64,000 nucleotides of DNA from Leadbetterella byssophila_A (GCA_040394735.1 JBEBRR010000009.1:1-64000), one strand, 5' to 3'. Counted from the stretch's first letter, positions 56,152 to 63,590 are shown. The notes: generated from the letters alone by a model not told the origin. Numbers and translations are program-made.

Positions 56152-57867
56152 ATGAACAAGTTAAGAGGTTTAATTCTAGCTTTCTTTGCTTTCGGTACGT
56201 TTGCCGTAAATGCACAGGACTCTTGTCAGGTATGTAAGCCATATCCTTGGGAAATCGGTGTTACTGCGGGCGTTAACCAATACTTCGGTGATATGCACTG
56301 TAGCAGGCCATACGCTTCGCAAAACAGCTTTATGGGCGGAGTTTTCGCCCGGAGGCATTTAAACGATTTCTTCTCTTTAAGACCGCAGATTCTGGTAGGT
56401 CGTCTGGCAGGACGGGATTTAGACAGTCCGATTGCTCAATGGGACTACAGAAGATTACGCTTTAGTTCATCTCCCTTTGTGGAGGCTGCCCTTCTGGGAG
56501 AGTATTATCCTTTCCGTGAACGTCGCTTTACCTGTGACGGCTTCCTCAAGAACGGCCTTTCTCCGTATTTATTTGCCGGTGTGGGAGTAGCTTACTCTAA
56601 TCCGACCATCACGCAGGAAGCCGGGGCTACTTTCCCCGTGAATGCCTCCCTGCTGGCGCAGGATCGTGAGCACCTGGATAAATTCGGAAACCGTCTGGGA
56701 GTAGTATTCCCGGTGGGTGTGGGTGTGAAATACAACATGTCTAACCGCTGGACACTGGGCCTGGAAGCCGGTTACCGTTTCTCTACCTCCGATTACCTTG
56801 ACGGCCTTTCGCTGGCAGGTAACCCGGACAGGAAGGACGGGTACTTCCTGGGCAACGTGCTGGCTTCTTATCGCTTCGGTGACAAAGACAGCGACGGTGA
56901 TGGTGTGGTAGATAAATGTGATATGTGTCCGGATGAGATCGGTCTTCCCAAATTTCAGGGATGTCCTGACCGTGACGGTGACGGTATCATTGATAAATTT
57001 GACCTTTGTCCTGACGTAGCGGGTTCTCACGGACTTCAGGGATGTCCTGATACAGACGGAGACGGTATAGCTGATAAAGACGATCTTTGTCCTGATGTGG
57101 CGGGTCTGGCTTCTTTGCAGGGATGTGCCGACAGAGACGGAGACGGTGTAGCTGATAAAGACGATGCCTGTCCTGATCAGGCAGGAACTGCCAACGGTTG
57201 TCCTGATTCAGACGGAGACGGTATTGCCGATAAAGACGATGCCTGCCCTTACTCTGCAGGAACTGCAGAACTGAACGGGTGTCCTGATGCAGATGGTGAC
57301 GGAGTAGCTGACAGCGCAGACAACTGCCTTAACCGGGTAGGATCAGCCGCCGCAGCCGGATGTCCTGATGCGGATGGTGATGGGGTGCCGGATGTGGCGG
57401 ATAAATGTCCGAACCTGGCCGGCCTGACCACGAATGACGGTTGTCCTGAAGATTACAGAGACGGTGTGCCTTTGCTGAAAGGATTCAAATCAGCCAGCGG
57501 ATGTGCCATTACCAAAGATGAGCTGGATATTCTGAGCTATGCCGCACAGAGTATTGAATTCCATCCCGGAACCAGCAGAATCAAGGCGGCGTCTAACGCT
57601 CAGCTTCAGAAAATCTGTGACGTGATCAAGAGATGTAAAGATGCAAAACTGACCATCCGTACATACAATGACGGTGCCGCAGATGCCAAGAACCTGAAGT
57701 TGGCCACTTCCAGATCAGCAGCGGTATATAACTACTTCCTGAGCAAGAAATGTATTGATAAGTCAAGACTTTCTTATGAAGGAGCCGCCGATGAAGATCC
57801 TAACAATGCCTACGTAAACGCGGCAGGTATCAAGTCCGGATCAAGAACTGAATTTATTCTGAAATAA
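56152..57867 (+). CDS. OmpA-like outer-membrane protein with TSP3 repeats
   Basis: A 571-residue envelope protein. Signal peptide 1-22 (VNAQD) is followed by an N-terminal eight-strand-like beta-barrel (about 30-243). Next come seven calcium-binding thrombospondin type 3 repeats (about 245-433, DxDGDGxxDxxDxCP) and a C-terminal OmpA-like domain (about 455-571). In that last domain NLKLATSRSAAVYNYFL corresponds to the peptidoglycan-binding helix. It links outer membrane to cell wall. It has its own promoter and a strong terminator, so it is not part of the downstream biosynthetic cluster. Confidence 0.9.
   Translation: MNKLRGLILAFFAFGTFAVNAQDSCQVCKPYPWEIGVTAGVNQYFGDMHCSRPYASQNSFMGGVFARRHLNDFFSLRPQILVGRLAGRDLDSPIAQWDYRRLRFSSSPFVEAALLGEYYPFRERRFTCDGFLKNGLSPYLFAGVGVAYSNPTITQEAGATFPVNASLLAQDREHLDKFGNRLGVVFPVGVGVKYNMSNRWTLGLEAGYRFSTSDYLDGLSLAGNPDRKDGYFLGNVLASYRFGDKDSDGDGVVDKCDMCPDEIGLPKFQGCPDRDGDGIIDKFDLCPDVAGSHGLQGCPDTDGDGIADKDDLCPDVAGLASLQGCADRDGDGVADKDDACPDQAGTANGCPDSDGDGIADKDDACPYSAGTAELNGCPDADGDGVADSADNCLNRVGSAAAAGCPDADGDGVPDVADKCPNLAGLTTNDGCPEDYRDGVPLLKGFKSASGCAITKDELDILSYAAQSIEFHPGTSRIKAASNAQLQKICDVIKRCKDAKLTIRTYNDGAADAKNLKLATSRSAAVYNYFLSKKCIDKSRLSYEGAADEDPNNAYVNAAGIKSGSRTEFILK
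56884..57450 (+). repeat. seven TSP3 calcium-binding repeats within the OmpA-like gene
   Basis: Tandem in-frame units of about 22-30 codons, each with DxDGDG and CP, lie between the barrel and the OmpA domain. Unit 6 has lost CP (NCLNRVG). Spacing varies by 2-4 residues. Confidence 0.85.
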
Positions 57868-57886
57868 GAATTCTTGACGATAAAGG

Positions 57887-57915
57887 AAAAGGGAGCACAG
57901 GTTGCTCCCTTTTTT
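57887..57915 (+). terminator. terminator of the OmpA/TSP3 gene
   Basis: GGGAGCA/TGCTCCC with a short loop is followed by a T6 run, 20 nt after the stop. It insulates the next operon. Confidence 0.88.
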
Positions 57916-57916
57916 G

Positions 57917-57947
57917 TTTGATTTTTTCGGCAGGGAGATTATTTTTG
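57917..57947 (+). promoter_or_regulatory. promoter of the RiPP-like biosynthetic operon
   Basis: TTTG (57917-57920), a 19-nt spacer and TATTTTTG (57940-57947) match the Bacteroidota consensus completely. The predicted transcript start is about 55-60 nt before the HPr-kinase-like gene. No further promoter is evident before the precursor gene at 61196. Confidence 0.75.
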
Positions 57948-58011
57948 TGCAATAACTGATATACGTAGCAGGGAAAGATCATGTGTATGATGTATATCAA
58001 GCCTGAAAACT

Positions 58012-58950
58012 ATGAATTATTATTATTCGGCATTCGGATTACCGGTGCTTGCTGAGCTGGAGCTTACCGCTTTAATGCCTGCCACGCACAGGGATGAAAG
58101 CATCACACCTGTCAGGGTCAGTATGGGTGAGGTTCCCGGAAAGCTTGAAAATCCGCCTTTAGAGTCAAAGCCGTTTTCAGTGTTTAATGAGCATGAGTTC
58201 CTCTATTCCGTGCCGGAGGTGGCCAGATATTATGTCCGGAAGGGGGAGACGGTCATTATTCAACCTTTGTGTGATGACTGGGATACCATCCTGCTGTTTT
58301 TTTACTCCAACTGCATGGCGGCCGTGTTGTTCCAGCGGGATATTATCCCCTTTCATGTTTCGGGGGTATTTATAGCTCCCGGGAAAGTATTGCTTTTTGC
58401 GGCGCCATCCCGTACAGGAAAGTCTACTACGGCGGTGATGCTGGAAGAAAAAGGATACGCGGTTTTTACGGATGATACGGCAGTGTTGACCATAGAGAAT
58501 GGAAAATGTTATGCCCGCGCTTCTTATCCCGTAATGCGTTTATGGAAAAGTACCGTTGATCAGCAAACTGTTTGGAGCGATGCAGAAAAGCGGGTATTGC
58601 GTAATGATATTGAACTGAATAAATACGGGTTCCATTTTCATAACCGTTTTGAGCCGGAGCAGGTAGAAGTAGCCGGGGTGGTATTTTTGGAAGAGCAGGG
58701 TACTGAAATTGTTATTGATAAAGTGAGGCCTGCTTTGTGTATGCAGCTTTTGGGAACTAATATTTACAGAGGACATTGGGTTGCAGGAATGAAAAAGCAG
58801 GCCTTGCAATTCAGAACACTGGCTGGTATTGTCAACATTTTGCCGGCCTGGAAAGCCTGCCGCCCCAAGGGTGTCCCCACATTTCAGCAAATGGCCGATA
58901 CCCTGGAGAAAGAGGTAATTGCAGGTCTTTCTGTTTCTGAGCTTTGTTAA
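58012..58950 (+). CDS. HPr kinase/phosphorylase-like protein
   Basis: A 312-residue P-loop protein. Walker A is APSRTGKST (131-139), followed by FTDD (152-155), the pattern of the HPrK C-terminal domain. The region FHVSGVFIAPGKVLLFAA before it is also HPrK-like, while the classical HPrK N-terminal domain is absent. Short HPrK homologues occur in lasso peptide clusters, where characterised members (for example PadeK of the paeninodin cluster) phosphorylate the C-terminal serine of the precursor. Here it is the first gene of an operon with a PqqD-like protein and a B2-type protease, so a modifying role is likely. Substrate is inference. Confidence 0.82.
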   Translation: MNYYYSAFGLPVLAELELTALMPATHRDESITPVRVSMGEVPGKLENPPLESKPFSVFNEHEFLYSVPEVARYYVRKGETVIIQPLCDDWDTILLFFYSNCMAAVLFQRDIIPFHVSGVFIAPGKVLLFAAPSRTGKSTTAVMLEEKGYAVFTDDTAVLTIENGKCYARASYPVMRLWKSTVDQQTVWSDAEKRVLRNDIELNKYGFHFHNRFEPEQVEVAGVVFLEEQGTEIVIDKVRPALCMQLLGTNIYRGHWVAGMKKQALQFRTLAGIVNILPAWKACRPKGVPTFQQMADTLEKEVIAGLSVSELC

Positions 58951-58961
58951 ACCCCCTGAGT

Positions 58962-59813
58962 ATGGATGCGTGTGAACAGAAGAAGATTGTATGGCTGGCG
59001 TCCTACCCAAAGTCAGGGAATACGTGGTTTAGGGCCTTTTTAACGGCATTGACAAACGGAAGTGAACCAGACCTCAACAGCATGAATACAGACGGTATTT
59101 TCTCCGGTAAAAGTCATCTGGAGAGTGTACTGGATCTGAATGCAGACTATTTAAATAGCCGCCAGTTGGAGAGTTTTCAGCGGATTACTTTTAGTCACCT
59201 GGCAGAAACCGGTAAGAAAACGCTCTTTATCAAAATCCACGATGCATTTACCTTTTCGGAAACTGACGGTCTGGCCCGGATTCCGGAAGATCCAAGCCGG
59301 CTTGCCCTGTATTTCGTCCGGAATCCACTGGATGTGGTTTTGTCGCTGGCCAACCATATAGGCAGACCGGTAGATACAGCGATCGATAGATTTATAATCA
59401 ACCCCGCCGGTACATTTCTGACTAAAAAGGCTGCGCCTAACAACCAGTTTTATCAACCGTTGGGCACCTGGTCCATGCACGCAGAAAGCTGGCTGAATTG
59501 TCCTTCCTTCCCGGTGCATTTTATCCGGTATGAAGACATGAAGGAAAAACCCTTTGAGACATTTGGTAATGCTGCAAAAATTTTAGGGCTTGATGCAGGT
59601 GAAGAACAAATCAGGCGGGCTATTGAAGAAACACAATTTGAAAAGCTTCAGAAAAAAGAGCAGGAGAGTGGCTTCAGGGAAAAGCAGATCCCTTCTTCCA
59701 CCTTCTTTTTTAAAGGGCAGAGTGGCAGGTGGAAGGAAGAGCTTACCGCAGAGCAAATTGAAAAAATAAGAAAGGCAAACGAGCCTATGATGCGCCGGTT
59801 CGGATATTGGTAA
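58962..59813 (+). CDS. sulfotransferase domain protein
   Basis: Transfers sulfate from PAPS to a hydroxyl or amine. The 5'-phosphosulfate loop YPKSGNTW is at residues 15-22, and the 3'-phosphate region is VRNPLDVVLSLANH followed by IRYEDMKEKP. I choose ATG 58962, which gives 283 residues and starts 11 nt after the previous stop. An in-frame TTG at 58944 is less likely. Located between an HPrK-like gene and a PqqD-like gene, and with an APS kinase in the same operon, it probably sulfates the peptide product. Small-molecule or glycan substrates are not excluded. Confidence 0.88.
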   Translation: MDACEQKKIVWLASYPKSGNTWFRAFLTALTNGSEPDLNSMNTDGIFSGKSHLESVLDLNADYLNSRQLESFQRITFSHLAETGKKTLFIKIHDAFTFSETDGLARIPEDPSRLALYFVRNPLDVVLSLANHIGRPVDTAIDRFIINPAGTFLTKKAAPNNQFYQPLGTWSMHAESWLNCPSFPVHFIRYEDMKEKPFETFGNAAKILGLDAGEEQIRRAIEETQFEKLQKKEQESGFREKQIPSSTFFFKGQSGRWKEELTAEQIEKIRKANEPMMRRFGYW

Positions 59814-59834
59814 AAACATAAACAAATTAATTAT

Positions 59835-60101
59835 ATGCCATATAAGCTGAATGAAGAAAAAATACTCTTCACCCAACTGGGAGATGAAGGTGTGATCTAC
59901 GACACAGAGAAAAACGAATATGTTTCACTGAATGAAACCTTTTTAAAAATACTGAAATATGTTGACGAAGGATTGGAAGCAGAAGAGATGGTAAGTCGTT
60001 TATGTGATGAGTATGAGGTATCTGAAGAAGAATGCAGCCGGGAGGTGAAAGAGGCGGTTGCTAAGCTGCAGGAGCGGAAATACATACTGTTACATGTATA
60101 G
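59835..60101 (+). CDS. PqqD-like RiPP recognition element protein
   Basis: An 88-residue stand-alone winged-helix RRE (PqqD fold). Strand-rich N-terminus YKLNEEKILFTQLGDEGVIY is followed by SLNETFLKILKYVDEGL and two helices ending AKLQERKYI. In split lasso systems this protein is B1, which binds the leader and delivers the precursor to the B2 protease. The B2-type gene is two genes downstream. The gene starts 21 nt after the sulfotransferase, and its end overlaps the cysC start by 8 nt. Confidence 0.85.
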   Translation: MPYKLNEEKILFTQLGDEGVIYDTEKNEYVSLNETFLKILKYVDEGLEAEEMVSRLCDEYEVSEEECSREVKEAVAKLQERKYILLHV

Positions 60102-60618
60102 CGGGAAGCCTGCTGTGGTTTGGTTAACCGGCTTAAGCGGAGCCGGAAAGACCACCACAGCCCGGAGGTTTTCCGGACTATGCCGGAGCAACGGGATTTG
60201 CCCGGTGCTACTGGACGGAGATGAAATACGTCAGGTGACAGGACGGGTTGGCTTTGATGAGGAATCCCGTAAGGCACATAATTTGTGGGTCGGACGAATG
60301 GCGGCATTGCTGGAACAGCAGGGACACCTGGTGATCGTGTCGATGATAGCGCCTTACGCCGATGTCCGCCGGGAGATACGGAAAATGTGCCGGCGTTATA
60401 CGGAGGTTTTTATCGATACACCCCTGGAAGTATGCGTACAAAGGGATCCTAAAGGGCTGTACAGAAAGGCGCTGCGAAATGAGATTCGGGAGTTTACCGG
60501 TATATCAGCCCCCTACGAAGTTCCGGAAGAGCCGGAGCTTCGTATTGATGCTTCCGCGAAAGACGTGGAAGTATGTGCAGAGTTAATCTGGAACTATTAT
60601 TGCAGACTGGCGGAGTGA
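60094..60618 (+). CDS. cysC: adenylyl-sulfate (APS) kinase
   Basis: Phosphorylates APS to PAPS, the donor for sulfotransferases. Walker A is GLSGAGKTT near residue 15, followed by LDGDEIRQ. The family signature RDPKGLYRKAL and FTGISAPYEVPEEPEL near the C-terminus are intact. From ATG 60094 the protein has 174 residues; this start overlaps the PqqD-like stop by 8 nt. An in-frame ATG at 60058 lies inside the PqqD gene. No ATP sulfurylase (CysDN) is nearby, so APS must come from elsewhere. It most likely feeds the sulfotransferase of this operon. Confidence 0.93.
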   Translation: MYSGKPAVVWLTGLSGAGKTTTARRFSGLCRSNGICPVLLDGDEIRQVTGRVGFDEESRKAHNLWVGRMAALLEQQGHLVIVSMIAPYADVRREIRKMCRRYTEVFIDTPLEVCVQRDPKGLYRKALRNEIREFTGISAPYEVPEEPELRIDASAKDVEVCAELIWNYYCRLAE

Positions 60619-61037
60619 AAGAAAAAGTGTATAGGTTCATTGGTTTGGCTACAAGGAGAAAGCTATTGTTTTTTACCACGGTATTGCTTTCTTTCTATAC
60701 TTTCGTGCTGATGCGTTATTTCAGGAAAAAGGCCCGATACGAAAGGAGGGCTATGCCGTTTGACACAACTCCGGACAGCTCACTGGTGAAGGATATCCGT
60801 TGGGCTATTTTCACGGTTAACAAATATGTTCCATGGGAAAATGTCTGCCGGCACCAGGCGTACCAGGCGATGATACTGTGTCGGCGATACAGGATCCCCT
60901 ACAGGATTTTTGTTGGATTTCGGAAAAACCCGGAAACCGGTGAGGTGGAAGGCCACGCCTGGACATTGGTTAACGGTGATTTTATAACCGGTTTCTGTAC
61001 GCCGGAAGAATACACGGTTCAATCGGTATACCCGTAA
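60615..61037 (+). CDS. lasso peptide B2-type protease (transglutaminase-like)
   Basis: A 140-residue protein of the McjB C-terminal/transglutaminase-like family, the leader peptidase of split lasso peptide systems. An N-terminal hydrophobic helix (about 16-33) precedes the catalytic part. Cys78 (VPWENVCRHQAYQAMILCRR) and His114 (GHAWTLVNGDFI) are the expected catalytic residues. Asp122 is a candidate third residue, but its spacing differs from McjB. I prefer GTG 60615, which overlaps the cysC stop in GTGA. ATG 60573 would overlap cysC by 46 nt. It ends the operon; no cyclase follows. Confidence 0.85.
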   Translation: MKEKVYRFIGLATRRKLLFFTTVLLSFYTFVLMRYFRKKARYERRAMPFDTTPDSSLVKDIRWAIFTVNKYVPWENVCRHQAYQAMILCRRYRIPYRIFVGFRKNPETGEVEGHAWTLVNGDFITGFCTPEEYTVQSVYP

Positions 61038-61141
61038 AATGCACCGGGATTTATTCCTGTTCAGGATCAGTTTACTTGCCATATTATGTCGCTAACCCGG
61101 TGATACCATGGCAATACACCTTTAAATTAGCCATGCTTTAT

Positions 61142-61171
61142 TTTGGATTCGTATAATATATGCTATATTTG
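61142..61171 (+). promoter_or_regulatory. promoter of the short precursor gene
   Basis: TTTG (61142-61145), an 18-nt spacer and TATATTTG (61164-61171), an exact -7 match, lie 25 nt before the ATG at 61196. The precursor can therefore be made in excess over the enzymes. Confidence 0.7.
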
Positions 61172-61195
61172 TATAGTCACTAAATCAATATTATT

Positions 61196-61315
61196 ATGGA
61201 GAATGTAAATCAGCATCAAGGGAAAAAATCCTGGGTAAGACCCGAGGTAACTGCAATTGAAATTGTTAATAACGGGGGAGACGGAATAGACGGGGCAGGC
61301 GAAGAGCTTAGCTAG
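61196..61315 (+). CDS. candidate RiPP precursor peptide 1 (39 aa)
   Basis: A 39-residue reading frame with its own promoter and terminator, directly downstream of the PqqD/cysC/B2 operon. The leader carries KKSWVRPEV (residues 10-18), the W-x-x-P variant of the YxxP motif bound by lasso B1 proteins and shared with the two candidates at 63.4-63.9 kb. The Gly/Asp-rich end is GGDGIDGAGEELS (27-39). If cleavage left Gly28 first, Glu36 would be residue 9, but only three residues would remain as tail, short for a lasso. The terminal Ser39 is where HPrK-like lasso kinases act. There is no Tyr or Cys. Confidence 0.7.
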   Translation: MENVNQHQGKKSWVRPEVTAIEIVNNGGDGIDGAGEELS

Positions 61316-61383
61316 TAAGATTAAAGAGATGGGGTAAATGATATTCCCGATGAAGCTTTAAAGCGGGAATAATTTCCCCTCAT

Positions 61384-61415
61384 AAAAAAATCCGATCTTA
61401 TGACCGGATTTTTTT
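61384..61415. terminator. bidirectional terminator between precursor 1 and tail-collar gene
   Basis: A7-TCCG and CGGA-T7 arms surround a 10-nt loop. T-runs on both strands serve precursor 1 (+) and the tail-collar genes (-). Confidence 0.88.
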
Positions 61416-61469
61416 ATGAGCCATATTCAAATACCATCTGAAATTCATATAGCTGTTATAAAAAACATT

Positions 61470-62099
61470 TTATGGCCGCGAAGGATAAATTCCATTTATA
61501 CAAATAATGAAATTTACGGTCAAAAAAGGCTGCCTGTTTTCATGTGGCTGAGAGCCCCCGGCTATAGCCGTAGCTGAAGGGCCTGACACACTGAACCCTG
61601 AAGTATCTACTGTGCTCGCATGCAGGTAGTTGTTTTCCGCAAAAGTAGGAGTTGCGCTGAAAAGCTGGGGTCGCTCGGTATTAGGCGAAGAAGGCGTCAA
61701 TTTGGCGGCAGCCTGGGCAATCGCATTATTAAATGCTGCATAGCTGTCTGCAGTGCTGTCACTCGTCCTGATTTTTATATTCCCGGCTAATGAGGTTGCC
61801 CCCACCTGGTGAAGGTGTGGAGGCATCTGGCCTTCCGTTAAGGTTATAGTTTCTGCTCCCCCGGCCTGTCCCAGGCTGTAGGTAGAAAGCCCGGAACCCT
61901 GGCCGTAACCTATAGGAATACGCGATTGCAGGTTGGGAAGCATAAAATTTGTAGTGCCGTTACCCCCGTAAGTAACGCCTATAATAGAAAACAATGCCTG
62001 ATATTGCTGTATGGGCAGTGTCTGTCCCTGGCACATCAGATAGTTTTGCGGAGCATAATTCCCGATAAACATTTTGATAACTCCTATGTACTCATCCAT
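61470..62099 (-). CDS. phage tail collar (MdpB-like) domain protein, copy 1
   Basis: A 209-residue protein of the tail collar/microcystin-dependent-protein type. The N-terminal collar domain (about 4-100) shows the signature GVTYGGNGTTNFMLPNLQSR, then IPIGYGQG. The last 106 residues (from LAGNIKIR) differ at only four positions from those of the neighbouring copy, despite about 45 nucleotide differences by eye. There is no signal peptide. No other phage genes are near, so it is not a prophage piece. Biological role is unknown; MdpB proteins often occur as tandem sets in Bacteroidota. Confidence 0.85.
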   Translation of the reverse strand: MDEYIGVIKMFIGNYAPQNYLMCQGQTLPIQQYQALFSIIGVTYGGNGTTNFMLPNLQSRIPIGYGQGSGLSTYSLGQAGGAETITLTEGQMPPHLHQVGATSLAGNIKIRTSDSTADSYAAFNNAIAQAAAKLTPSSPNTERPQLFSATPTFAENNYLHASTVDTSGFSVSGPSATAIAGGSQPHENRQPFLTVNFIICINGIYPSRP

Positions 62100-62131
62100 G
62101 ATTATAAATATTTAAGATTGTTAGAAAATGA

Positions 62132-62764
62132 TTATGGGCGTGACGGATAAAGCCCGTTAACACAAATGATAAAATTTACAGTCAGAAATGGCTGCCTGTT
62201 TTCATGTGGCTGGGAACCTCCGGCTATAGCCGTAGCTGAAGGTCCTGATACGCTGAATCCTGAAGTATCTACCGTACTGGCATGCAGGTAGTTATTTTCC
62301 GCAAAGGTGGGGGTTGCACTGAAAACCTGAGGCCTTTCGGTATTCGGTGAGGAAGGGGTGAATTTGGCGGCAGCCTGGGCAATCGCATTATTGAATGCCG
62401 CATAGCTGTCTGCAGTACTGTCGCTGGTTCTGATTTTTATGTTTCCGGCCAGCGTGGTTCCTGCTATTGGATGGATATGCTGTGGCATTTCCATCTGAGA
62501 TAAGGTTACTGCCTCTACTCCTCCGGCCTCTCCCAGGTTATAGAGGGAAAGCCCCGGCCCCTGGCCATAGCCTAAAGGAATGCGGGACTGAAGATTGGGA
62601 AGGTTGAAGTAAGTCCTGCCATCTCCGCCATAGGTAGTACCTATTACGGAGTAGAGAGCAGCATAATTCTGGATATTTAATTGCTGACCCAGGCATAAAA
62701 GATAATCGGGATAGGGAGCAAAATTCCCTGCAAACATTTTGATGGTGCCTATGTATTCATCCAT
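62132..62764 (-). CDS. phage tail collar (MdpB-like) domain protein, copy 2
   Basis: A 210-residue paralogue of the gene 32 nt downstream, in the same orientation and probably the same transcript. Collar signature GTTYGGDGRTYFNLPNLQSR, then IPLGYGQG, is at about 47-73. I take the start at 62764 (MDEYIGTIKM), which aligns with copy 1; an ATG two codons earlier (62770) is possible. The N-terminal halves diverge while the C-terminal half is almost invariant, which suggests a shared C-terminal function such as trimerisation or receptor contact. It lies between RiPP precursor candidates on both sides. Confidence 0.84.
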   Translation of the reverse strand: MDEYIGTIKMFAGNFAPYPDYLLCLGQQLNIQNYAALYSVIGTTYGGDGRTYFNLPNLQSRIPLGYGQGPGLSLYNLGEAGGVEAVTLSQMEMPQHIHPIAGTTLAGNIKIRTSDSTADSYAAFNNAIAQAAAKFTPSSPNTERPQVFSATPTFAENNYLHASTVDTSGFSVSGPSATAIAGGSQPHENRQPFLTVNFIICVNGLYPSRP

Positions 62765-62844
62765 AATCATAAAAGTTTAAGAGTTCACTGAAAATAATTG
62801 TTTTAAGCGCATATATTAATTACCCTGCCATACGGCCAGGGCCA

Positions 62845-62958
62845 TTAATTCCCGTTCATAAGTACAGACTTGCAGTTTTCTTTGGCAGTTGAGGTGTCTG
62901 TCAGATCGGTAAAAGCCGGTTGCAGGCTATCCTGAACATTGTTGTTCAGTGCCGGCAT
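62845..62958 (-). other. 37-codon open frame of doubtful reality
   Basis: Reads MPALNNNVQDSLQPAFTDLT, then DTSTAKENCKSVLMNGN on the minus strand. It has no KKxWxxP leader motif, no promoter and no terminator, and resembles nothing I know. It lies in the 668-nt gene-poor gap (62771-63438). It could be a chance frame or a gene fragment. Confidence 0.2.
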
Positions 62959-62964
62959 CCGGTA

Positions 62965-63379
62965 AGGGCTGATACTTCCGGATTAACTTTTGAGAAGATT
63001 TTTGTTTATGGTCATACGCTGGATATAAGGTTTACGGTATCGGTTGAACAAAGTAATGCATCCTGATTTTCCGGTTTTGCTACCGCTTAAAGTACAGATA
63101 GCCGGTGTCAGATAGAATGAGTTGACCAGAATCTCCACAACCATAACACTACGAAAACGGGCTGTTTTCGTTTACAGGTATTTTTTCATGGCTATCATTT
63201 ATCCGGTACAATGATATGGTAAAGTGAAATGTATTCAAATTTTTCGTAAGAATTTCTTGCCGGAAATTTATTAAATGGTATGTTGTCTGAAGTTTTTGTT
63301 ATGAAAATATCAGGAGAATGTGTGCGTTTGAAACCGGTATGCGCAAGGTATTTGGATAGGAGAGCCGGCTTCCGGGCAT
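62965..63379. other. gene-poor spacer with one hairpin
   Basis: I see no supportable gene here. One perfect stem, ACGAAAAC/GTTTTCGT (63151-63158 and 63164-63171), stands alone. The stretch is more AT-rich than its surroundings and may be decayed sequence. Confidence 0.4.
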
Positions 63380-63420
63380 AAAAAAACCTGAGCGGAAGGT
63401 ATAGTCCGGTCAGGTTTTTT
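63380..63420. terminator. terminator of precursor 2 (frameshifted)
   Basis: AAAAAACCTGA and TCAGGTTTTTT arms with an inner CGGA/TCCG extension lie 19 nt after the precursor stop on the minus strand. T-runs flank both sides. Confidence 0.88.
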
Positions 63421-63438
63421 GTAAAAATCTTCAATGGT

Positions 63439-63590
63439 TTATATTGGGCCACCGGAGGTTCCGAGTCCGGAGCCGTCAAAATAAGAACCTCCGCCGGCAT
63501 TGACAGACAATTCTTTTTTTAGGGGCTGATCCATTCTTTTTTTGCCGGTACGGCAGCCTCTTCACGGGCTGAATTTAAATTAGCTTTCAT
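63439..63590 (-). pseudogene. candidate RiPP precursor 2, broken by a one-base frameshift
   Basis: Read from ATG 63590 the frame runs MKANLNSAREEAAVPAKKEW and ISP and then hits TAA (63519-63521). One extra C in the adjoining C4 run (63522-63525), or a -1 slip there, restores a 50-residue peptide that aligns without gaps to precursor 3, including KELSV and a core GGGSYFDGSGLGTSGGPI. In that core Gly1 and Asp7 could form a 7-residue macrolactam and Tyr5 is available for sulfation. Promoter-like and terminator elements are intact, so the break is recent, a sequencing error, or a programmed slip. Confidence 0.65.

Noticed and set aside
61470..62764. Prophage remnant
   Set aside because: Only collar-domain genes are present. 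There is no integrase, capsid, terminase or att site, and MdpB-like tandem genes are common outside prophages.
63195..63500. 101-codon minus-strand open frame starting MPAEVLILTAP
   Set aside because: It overlaps the precursor 2 region in another frame and runs through its terminator hairpin; there is no family resemblance, and the precursor reading has a paralogue.
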